A DNA stretch of 12,609 nucleotides from JAVBLQ01 sp031553435 (GTDB lineage: Bacteria > Bacteroidota > Bacteroidia > Bacteroidales > Azobacteroidaceae). The notes under the pieces were generated by a model. That model did not search any database and was not told the origin of the DNA. It worked only from the letters and a program-made list of their open reading frames with translations. The DNA lies in contig JAVBLQ010000146.1 in NCBI GenBank assembly GCA_031553435.1, positions 1 to 12,609 on the forward strand, given 5' to 3'. The position numbers and the translations under genes are program-made. This document shows positions 8,401 to 12,609 of this stretch, piece after piece (the stretch's first letter is position 1; each line of letters starts with the position of its first letter).

Positions 8401-9937
8401 TAAGGCCATCAATGAAAATACAATCAGAATAAACAATAAAGACTCAGTTGCTTTGAAATTGAGCTTACTGCCGGGACCCAAACCGGAAGAAACAACATGG
8501 TTTAAAGTTGCACAAATAGCAGCCCGTGGTATTATGATGGTTCGCAGTGTAAATGCAACTTATAACATAACAAATGGGATGATGCTTCCGGGATTCAGGC
8601 CGGATATTGGCGATGCTTTCGGACAAGGAAGCGCCAATATGGGTTATGCTCCCGGCCTTGATTTTGCTTTTGGCTTTACAGATGAAAATTATATTAAAAA
8701 AGCAGATGAAAGAGGTTGGCTGATTAAAAATACGGACAATGTCAACCCCGCAATGTATAACTCGACCGAGAATTTTACATTAAGAGCAATACTCGAACCT
8801 TTTGTCGGTATGAAAATCGATTTGAGCGCCAGCCGGATGTACACCAAAACGTCGAGCATACAGTTCATGTATGGGGCATCCGGACAATATCCTACACAAT
8901 ACGGAGGAACATTCAATATGACCACCATTGCATTGGCTTCATCTTTGAGGTCACCCAATGTGAAAAATGGCTATCAATCCGATGCTTTCGATAAATTCTT
9001 GCAAAACAGAAATATTTTAACCAATAGGCTTCAATCCCAATATGCGAATACTCAATATCCGACCACGGGATTTTTTAACGGAAGCACCTATAGCGGAAAT
9101 TACAATCCGGCATATGGAACAGTGAGTCAAAACTCAGGAGATGTGCTTATTCCCGCTTTTATCGCTGCATATACCGGAAAAGATGCGAATTCCATTTCCA
9201 CATCGCCATTTCCAAGCTTGCTTAGTCTGCTGCCCAACTGGCGCGTTACATACGAAGGGCTTATTCAATTGGGATTCATCAACAAGCATTTCAAATCTTT
9301 CCTGTTGAATCATCAATACAAGTGTAACTATACAGTCGGAAGTTTCTCTTCATTCATGAGTTGGGTCGGAACAGGCACCAACGATCTGGGATTTGTGGAA
9401 GGATTATCCGGCAATCCGATACCATCCTCTCCATATGACATCTCTTTAGTCAGTATTACTGAAAGCTTTAGTCCTCTTATCGGGCTGGATGCCACATTTA
9501 AAAATAATATGTCTGTAAAAGCAGAGATAAGAAATACACGCAACGTGAATCTCAATGTAGCCTCCTATCAGGTGGTTGAAACCTATACCGATGAAATTGT
9601 TTTTGGATTAGGCTATAAACTGACCGAGTTTAATAAGGTACTGAAGCTAAAACACACAGGAGCCAAGGGATTCAGCAATGATTTGATAATAAGAGCAGAT
9701 ATATCATATCGTAAAATGCAAGCATTGATACGCAAGATAGAAGACGGCTTTACCCAGGCAACTAATGGGGCAGCTACCACTACAATTAAAATGTCGGCAG
9801 CATACAATATGACTAAAATGCTTACATTGAAAGCATTTTATGATAGAGATGTAAATCGTCCGCTTATATCCTCTAACTCATTCCCTACATCCAACTCGAA
9901 CTTTGGTTTAAGTGTTACACTTAACCTGACTCGTTAA
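2450..9937 (+). CDS. sprA: T9SS outer-membrane translocon SprA/Sov
   Basis: SprA (Sov in Porphyromonas) is the giant outer-membrane barrel through which T9SS cargo crosses to the cell surface; a Flavobacterium structure showed a 36-strand barrel. The protein has 2495 residues, close to Sov (about 2500, from memory). A signal peptide covers about 1-25 (hydrophobic 8-23, likely cleavage after LNA). Family landmarks are the acidic-aromatic repeat region near 190-300, YVFQELYDST (623-632), YIDDFER (821-827), IEYIEFWLLDPF (986-997) and VWVNELRLTDFDEDGGWA (1510-1527), then a long series of alternating aromatic beta strands to the C-terminus. A Pro/Lys/Thr-rich linker lies at about 1914-1943. There are only three cysteines (657, 693, 2292). 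The ATG at 2450, in a TGATG overlap with ruvA, is preferred to an in-frame TTG at 2447. No promoter of its own was seen, so expression probably depends on the ruvA transcript. The identification is secure; domain limits are approximate. Confidence 0.96.
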   Translation: MKDKFRYILALLIAGIFYGVYSLNANHSVSYEYELENRDSVPRYPVSKTVPENYGDVTGKHPIDLRSPENIKSEVEYDPNTNTYILRTKVGDMDVSTPFTMTPQEYQDYSIKQSLQSYFREKNMELISEEGKQKTFSLFDLQFDLGPADKIFGPGGVQLKTQGSAEVKFGIKHQSTDNPALAERARKKTFFDFDEQVQLNVNAKVGDKVNFGLNYNTEATFDFDAQKIKLGYEGKEDDIIKVLEGGNVSMNTSNSLIRGGAALFGFKTELQFGKLRIGALLSQQESQSSAVSSRGGVQTTPFEFLADQYDENRHFFLAYYFRDIYDDAMSSLPFVQSGVSINRIEVWVTNKRGVFDQARNVVAFSDLGEHDEDHIYNKTKVQPTPGAPKNPSNNANNLYSQLTTNYTGARDISQVNQVLGDAGFELGTDYEKIESARRLDESDYVFNPKLGYISLKNKLQPDEILAIAFQYTYKDGKTYQVGEFSTDNPDATSESLYVKLLKGTTLSPVSPYWDLMMKNVYALPGAYSLQSEKFRFDILYQSDTTGTAVNYLTEGDIANQLLLKVMLLDSLDSRQNPYPDGFFDYVEGYTVQSQTGRIIFPVVEPFGEHLRKKINNDDIAKKYVFQELYDSTMTVAQQIAEKDKFIFRGEFKASTSCDLQLSPMLARGSVSVLSNGTVLREGVDYSVEYSTGCVTLLNEQYRGTSLTASSESQSAFGMQRKTMMGLNVTYDFNKDFTIGGTVMHLSEMPLTTKANMGEESVKNTLWGLNMNYKTQSQWLTNLVDKIPFLNLTAPSQINFNAEFAHLIPGHYVDEYNGNYSYIDDFERTKISYDLRWPSSWALSATPYLAAYEDNGGLFPEANDSKTVSYGKNRALLAWYQIDPLFTRKNSSLTPEHIKNDKDQLSNHYVREVLVQELFPNKDIVYGEETTIPVFNLAFYPKERGPYNVSTDNINPADGKFLNSEKKWGGIFRKMDQGQTDFEASNIEYIEFWLLDPFIYSPQSKGGYLYFNLGEISEDILKDGKKFAESAMPIDGDTTQLETTQWGKVPKRQTLNYAFNAEKDTDRKLQDVGLNGLQTKDEFDHDTYKKFLENLRAILSDNVKFQMEQDPFSPFNDPASDNYHYYRGSDYDQEQKSILARYKKYNGLEGNSTVDKDSPESYSTAAKMTPDVEDINQDYTLNENEKYFEYGMHLTPDSLVAGKVKYLTNIHKATVRLRNGNDDEVTWYQFKIPVKSPDRSPGKMKDFRSIRFMRMYMTGFQDSVIMRFATLELVKGDWRIYQQALYRPDQIPSTNGNINIASVNIEENGDKEPVNYVLPPGVSRALDPGQAQIIQQNEQALSMVVTNLAQGDARAVYKNTNLDMRQYKRIQMFAHAEKLIGDVTNLQNNEISVFMRLGSDYKNNYYEYEIPLKLTPPGVYSTYNSTDQRTVWPEENMFDFPFEILTKLKLERNRVKRQAGSSVTFITPYTSYDPDKPLNKITVVGNPSISEVKTIMIGVRNNAHGPKSTEVWVNELRLTDFDEDGGWAANANLNIGLSDFGSVNLAGRVETVGFGGLDQNVMQRNMDDFYQYSVATNVELGKFFPENKVSAPMYYSYAKEIVNPKYNPLDQDILLSEALDAVDTSQERDSIKSYAQDKIITKNFNLSSVKVNVSSKNPMPYDPSNFTFAYSYSGMDKFNPETEYERTKDYRGSINYSYTPYAKPYQPFKDIKSKSGTTKYARELSIGYLPSNISFMTNMYRNYYETQLRDLNNLTGKNNIPVSFRQEFYWERSFALTWNLTKNLNFSLKTGTNAMIEEPHDYPVNKQLYPDAYEVWKDSVWKSIKSLGTPMNYDQNFTATYNVPLNLIPVLDWTTLSATYNALYNWDKGATVTNMEIGNTIKNQRQMDFNGGLTMTTLYNKSKFLRDVNKKFVLKKPPATPPASQRRTGSTPQVPKKPATPEKKAFEKEIQLNRDSFTLVTHNLKTKKLRISARREDGRRYPIEFKAINENTIRINNKDSVALKLSLLPGPKPEETTWFKVAQIAARGIMMVRSVNATYNITNGMMLPGFRPDIGDAFGQGSANMGYAPGLDFAFGFTDENYIKKADERGWLIKNTDNVNPAMYNSTENFTLRAILEPFVGMKIDLSASRMYTKTSSIQFMYGASGQYPTQYGGTFNMTTIALASSLRSPNVKNGYQSDAFDKFLQNRNILTNRLQSQYANTQYPTTGFFNGSTYSGNYNPAYGTVSQNSGDVLIPAFIAAYTGKDANSISTSPFPSLLSLLPNWRVTYEGLIQLGFINKHFKSFLLNHQYKCNYTVGSFSSFMSWVGTGTNDLGFVEGLSGNPIPSSPYDISLVSITESFSPLIGLDATFKNNMSVKAEIRNTRNVNLNVASYQVVETYTDEIVFGLGYKLTEFNKVLKLKHTGAKGFSNDLIIRADISYRKMQALIRKIEDGFTQATNGAATTTIKMSAAYNMTKMLTLKAFYDRDVNRPLISSNSFPTSNSNFGLSVTLNLTR

Positions 9938-10043
9938 ATGTTAATTTTAACTTAAATAGGCTATTTGTAGTCAATATACATTAATCCTAAATTTTTTTTA
10001 AATGTTAACAGATTTATTTTTTATTTTTTTGTACAAATGTTAA
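9936..10043 (+). repeat. Three copies of AAATGTTAA before rprX
   Basis: The exact 9-mer AAATGTTAA occurs at 9936-9944, 10000-10008 and 10035-10043. The first copy overlaps the sprA stop codon. The rest of this 155-base gap is very A/T-rich. The reverse complement TTAACATTT occurs upstream of mgsA at 79-87. The copies could be binding sites for a regulator, possibly the neighbouring OmpR-family protein, but low complexity raises the chance of coincidence. Confidence 0.5.
9964..9995 (+). promoter_or_regulatory. Candidate promoter for rprX-rprY
   Basis: TTTG (9964-9967), a 20-base spacer and TAAATTTT (9988-9995) resemble the Bacteroidota promoter, one base longer than the usual spacing and lacking the last G. 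Transcription would begin near 10000 and leave a leader of about 90 bases. A 13-base palindrome, AAATAGGCTATTT (9954-9966), overlaps the -33 box. No other stretch in the gap fits better, but the A/T-rich background makes this tentative. Confidence 0.3.
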
Positions 10044-10092
10044 ACAAAAATCTCCGTAATTTGTTCCCTAATTATAAGAAGTTCAAAAGAAC

Positions 10093-11655
10093 ATGAAGAA
10101 ATCGACTATTTGGATGCTCAGTTTTGTAATGGCATTTGCTTTCATGGGGCTTCTTTATTTGCAGATAAAATATGTACAAATTATTCTGAATACAAGAAGC
10201 GAAAGATTTAATGAAGAAGTGAAAAGAAGTCTGTATCAGGTATCAAAAAACCTGGAAATGGATGAAGCTCAGAAACTTTTGGAAGAATCTCTTCTAAGCT
10301 CAAATAAAAACTATCTTGGATATCAGGATAACCAAATGCTTAACACCAGCAAGCAAGTTGTTACAAAACAAAAACATAACTTGCAGATTCTTGGACCTGA
10401 CGGCGGTCAGGTCGGTAGTATGGAAATTGAAAGTCAAATTACACAGATAGTGACTCCGACTGCTTCTAAGGAACCGAAAAACAGCCGGGATGCCATTGTC
10501 AAAAAATCAAGAGAAATGCAGAATGCCTTGAACAAAAGACATGAATATGCCGAAAAACTCTTGAGGGAAGTTGTCGTTAATATGCTGTCGGATGCCGATT
10601 TGAAACCGATCGAAGAACGATTGGATTTCAAAAAAGTAGACGATTATCTAAAAGCTGAATTGATAAATAACGGATTATCCCTTCCTTATCAATTTGCAAT
10701 AGTAAATAGCGACGGAAAAGAAATATATACAACATCCGAATATAAAAATTATAAGCCTGGACTGGAAGAAGTATATTCTCAAATATTATTTTCAAACGAC
10801 CCACCTTCAAAAATGTATAGCCTTAGGGCTTATTTCCCGACTCAAAAAGATTACTTGCTGAGTTCTGTGACATTTATTGTACCGTCGGTGGCATTTACTT
10901 TGGTACTATTATTGACTTTCGTCATAACAATTTGGATAATATTCAGACAAAAGCGTTTGTCCGAAATGAAAAATGATTTTGTGAACAACATGACACATGA
11001 ACTGAAAACACCGGTATCCACCATTTCTTTAGCAGCCCAGATGTTAAAAGACTCTGCACTAACGAAATCACCTCAGATGTTTTCTCATATATCAGGCGTC
11101 ATAAACGATGAAACCAAGCGACTGAGTTTTTTGGTTGAAAAAGTACTGCAAATGTCTCTTTTCGAAAAACAAAAAACCGCACTTAATATGAAAGAAATGG
11201 ATGCTAACGATTTACTCGCTAATGTAGCCCATACATTCATGTTGAAAGTTGAAAAATACGGCGGTAGTTTGGAGGTCGAATTAGAAGCCATGGAATCAGC
11301 AATATACGTTGACGAAATGCATTTCACCAATGTATTATTTAACTTGATGGAAAATGCCGTGAAATACAGGCGTGAAGAAATTCCTCTCAAATTAATCGCT
11401 AAAACAGCCAACGAAGGAGGAAAAATTCAGATAACCATACAAGACAACGGAATTGGAATAAAAAAAGAAAACCTGAAAAAAATATTCGAGCGATTTTATA
11501 GAGTACACACCGGAAATCGCCATGATGTAAAAGGTTTTGGACTAGGACTCGCTTATGTGAAAAAAATAGTGGAAAACCACAATGGAACAATCAAAGCAGA
11601 AAGCGAATTAAACGTGGGAACTAAATTTATTATTACATTACCTTATATAAAATAA
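10093..11655 (+). CDS. rprX: Sensor histidine kinase, RprX type
   Basis: This inner-membrane sensor kinase should autophosphorylate and pass phosphate to the regulator encoded next to it. The 520 residues are about the size of Bacteroides RprX. TM1 is at about 7-23 and TM2 at about 259-284, enclosing a sensor region of some 235 residues predicted to lie in the periplasm. The DHp helix carries the H-box MTHELKTPVS with phosphoacceptor H302. The ATPase domain has the N-box NLMENAVKY (from N417, with N421), the G1 box DNGIGI (451-456), the F-box FERFYR and the G2 box GFGLGL (481-486). No HAMP domain fits between TM2 and the H-box, because only about 17 residues separate TM2 from H302. The sensor region is rich in charged helical sequence and I recognise no named fold. 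The ATG follows a small GTTC-AAAA-GAAC dyad (10081-10092). Confidence 0.9.
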   Translation: MKKSTIWMLSFVMAFAFMGLLYLQIKYVQIILNTRSERFNEEVKRSLYQVSKNLEMDEAQKLLEESLLSSNKNYLGYQDNQMLNTSKQVVTKQKHNLQILGPDGGQVGSMEIESQITQIVTPTASKEPKNSRDAIVKKSREMQNALNKRHEYAEKLLREVVVNMLSDADLKPIEERLDFKKVDDYLKAELINNGLSLPYQFAIVNSDGKEIYTTSEYKNYKPGLEEVYSQILFSNDPPSKMYSLRAYFPTQKDYLLSSVTFIVPSVAFTLVLLLTFVITIWIIFRQKRLSEMKNDFVNNMTHELKTPVSTISLAAQMLKDSALTKSPQMFSHISGVINDETKRLSFLVEKVLQMSLFEKQKTALNMKEMDANDLLANVAHTFMLKVEKYGGSLEVELEAMESAIYVDEMHFTNVLFNLMENAVKYRREEIPLKLIAKTANEGGKIQITIQDNGIGIKKENLKKIFERFYRVHTGNRHDVKGFGLGLAYVKKIVENHNGTIKAESELNVGTKFIITLPYIK

Positions 11656-11660
11656 AAATT

Positions 11661-12359
11661 ATGGAAGAGAAAATTAAAATCTTCATGTGTGAAGACGACG
11701 AAAATTTAGGGATGCTTTTAAGAGAATATCTACAAGCAAAGGGTTTTGCCGTTGATTTGTTCGCTGATGGAGAAAGCGGATATAAAGCCTTTGTGAAAGA
11801 TCAATATGATCTCTGTGTATTGGATGTGATGATGCCTAAAAAAGATGGTTTTACTTTGGCACAAGAAATACGCTCGGTGAATGGTGAAATACCGATCATC
11901 TTTCTTACTGCAAAAACTTTAAAGGAAGACATTCTTGAAGGATTTAAAATAGGAGCAGATGATTATCTTACCAAACCATTTAGTATGGAAGAACTTCTAC
12001 TTCGCATTGAAGCCATCTTGCGCCGGGTAAACGGAAAGAAAACAAAAGATGTTCTATTCTTCAAAATAGGAAACTTTACTTTTGACACACAAAAACAAAC
12101 ACTCGCTTTTGGAGATAAAAGTACCAAGCTAACTACCAAAGAAAGTGAACTTTTGGGTCTTTTATGTGCTCATTCAAATGAAATTCTGGAACGTAACTTT
12201 GCTTTGAAATCCATCTGGGGAAATGATAACTATTTCAATGCCCGTAGTATGGATGTATATATCACAAAATTGCGTAAGCTATTAAAAGATGATCCAACCA
12301 TTGAAATAATCAATATTCACGGCAAAGGATATAAATTAATCGCTCCAATCATCGAATAA
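11661..12359 (+). CDS. rprY: OmpR-family response regulator, RprY type
   Basis: This cytoplasmic transcription factor should be phosphorylated by the kinase encoded just upstream. The receiver domain spans about 4-121: acidic pocket E11, D12 and D13, phosphoacceptor D55 in VLDVMMPKKDG, T83 in FLTAK, and K105 in TKPFS. The winged-helix DNA-binding domain spans about 134-229, with LTTKESELL (157-165), the recognition helix around 195-208 (ARSMDVYITKLRKLL) and the wing IHGKGYKL (219-226). The receiver sequence strongly resembles Bacteroides RprY as I remember it. In Porphyromonas an orphan RprY has been linked to oxidative-stress and sodium-pump genes. The architecture rules out PorX, the T9SS-associated regulator, which lacks an OmpR-type DNA-binding domain. 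Only 5 bases separate it from the kinase gene, so the two form an operon. Confidence 0.94.
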   Translation: MEEKIKIFMCEDDENLGMLLREYLQAKGFAVDLFADGESGYKAFVKDQYDLCVLDVMMPKKDGFTLAQEIRSVNGEIPIIFLTAKTLKEDILEGFKIGADDYLTKPFSMEELLLRIEAILRRVNGKKTKDVLFFKIGNFTFDTQKQTLAFGDKSTKLTTKESELLGLLCAHSNEILERNFALKSIWGNDNYFNARSMDVYITKLRKLLKDDPTIEIINIHGKGYKLIAPIIE

Positions 12360-12399
12360 GAAATAAGTCATTTGTAAACTTAAAAAATCTTCATGTTGT

Positions 12400-12436
12400 A
12401 AATCTTCTTTCTTTCAGAGAAAGAAGATTTTTATTT
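12400..12436 (+). terminator. Rho-independent terminator after rprX-rprY
   Basis: AAATCTTCTTTCT (12400-12412) and AGAAAGAAGATTT (12418-12430) form a perfect 13-bp stem with a 5-base loop. A T-rich tract follows at once (12428-12436, interrupted by one A). It lies about 40 bases after the rprY stop codon and separates the pair from the downstream promoter. With A-rich sequence on the left, it could also work in the opposite direction. Confidence 0.9.
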
Positions 12437-12488
12437 TCCTCTAATCCAGTATTTTTGTTATTTTCCGGATAAAAACTTTGGTAAAATA

Positions 12489-12519
12489 TTTGGAAGTAAA
12501 GGAATAAGTATTACCTTTG
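12489..12519 (+). promoter_or_regulatory. Consensus Bacteroidota promoter
   Basis: TTTG (12489-12492), exactly 19 bases, then TACCTTTG (12512-12519) match the TTTG-N19-TAnnTTTG consensus at every fixed position, and the -7 box is followed by C and A as is usual. It is the strongest promoter match in the window and lies between a terminator and a G/C-richer leader. The start should be near 12525. The strength suggests a highly expressed product, such as stable RNA or a ribosomal protein. Confidence 0.8.
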
Positions 12520-12523
12520 CATC

Positions 12524-12609
12524 CGCTTTCAGGGGGAAGCGCGTTAGACAAAAGATGATTTGATATTGGGATTTGGTTTCGAGGTTTTGAAGTTTATAAT
12601 CCTATTTCT
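12524..12609 (+). other. 5' leader of a downstream operon with a starting hairpin
   Basis: Immediately after the promoter, CGCTTTC (12524-12530) pairs with GGAAGCG (12535-12541), including one G-T wobble, to form a 7-bp stem with an AGGG tetraloop. This would place a hairpin at the very 5' end of the transcript. The rest, to 12609, has no recognisable start codon context, tRNA or 16S 5' end. The arrangement resembles, from memory, leaders of rRNA or tRNA operons in Bacteroidales. The gene itself is outside the window. Confidence 0.5.

Noticed and set aside
11085..11411. 108-residue minus-strand open frame inside rprX
   Set aside because: It lies opposite the kinase DHp and ATPase regions and its Ser/Leu-rich composition is typical of an antisense shadow.
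11661..12359. Assignment of the regulator as PorX, the known T9SS response regulator
   Set aside because: PorX has a receiver fused to a PglZ-type domain, whereas this protein ends in an OmpR-type winged helix and is much shorter.
12385..12430. AAATCTTC at 12385-12392 as a competing arm that would make the rprXY terminator switchable
   Set aside because: The alternative pairing is only 8 bp with a long loop, much weaker than the perfect 13-bp stem, so a switch is unlikely.
12540..12609. A tRNA or 16S rRNA 5' end within the last bases
   Set aside because: No cloverleaf with T-loop and anticodon arm, and no conserved 16S start, can be seen before the window ends.

Overview
The window looks like ordinary chromosomal core DNA from a member of the Bacteroidota, most likely a Bacteroidales-type organism that has a type IX secretion system (T9SS). 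Four things point there. One gene is a giant SprA/Sov-type T9SS translocon, a family confined to this phylum. The two-component pair closely resembles RprX/RprY of Bacteroides. Start codons are preceded by A/T-rich sequence, without clear Shine-Dalgarno sites. Candidate promoters fit the phylum-specific TTTG-N19-TAnnTTTG pattern, and the one near the right end matches it exactly. The genus cannot be fixed from the sequence.

Layout, all genes on the + strand. (1) Positions 1-230 hold a possible 3' tail of an upstream gene and an A/T-rich leader with a candidate promoter. (2) Positions 231-1738 hold mgsA (methylglyoxal synthase) and leuB (3-isopropylmalate dehydrogenase). They overlap by 4 bases and are closed by a strong hairpin built partly from a tandem 7-base repeat. 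(3) Positions 1866-9937 hold ruvA (Holliday junction protein) overlapping by one base with sprA, a 2495-residue outer-membrane translocon. (4) Positions 9938-10092 are an A/T-rich intergenic region with short repeats and palindromes. (5) Positions 10093-12359 hold rprX (membrane sensor histidine kinase) and rprY (OmpR-family regulator), 5 bases apart and closed by a rho-independent terminator. (6) Positions 12480-12609 hold a consensus Bacteroidota promoter followed at once by a 7-bp hairpin. This looks like the leader of a highly expressed, probably stable-RNA, operon whose genes lie beyond the window.

The genes form three probable transcription units: mgsA-leuB, ruvA-sprA and rprX-rprY. The metabolic pair and the ruvA-sprA pair have no obvious shared biochemistry; tight coupling suggests co-expression only. 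The most biologically suggestive arrangement is an envelope-type two-component system directly after the secretion translocon gene, with a motif-rich intergenic region between them. No mobile element, CRISPR array, broken gene or clear sign of horizontal transfer was seen. I found no convincing undescribed system; the findings are modest regulatory and protein-architecture observations.
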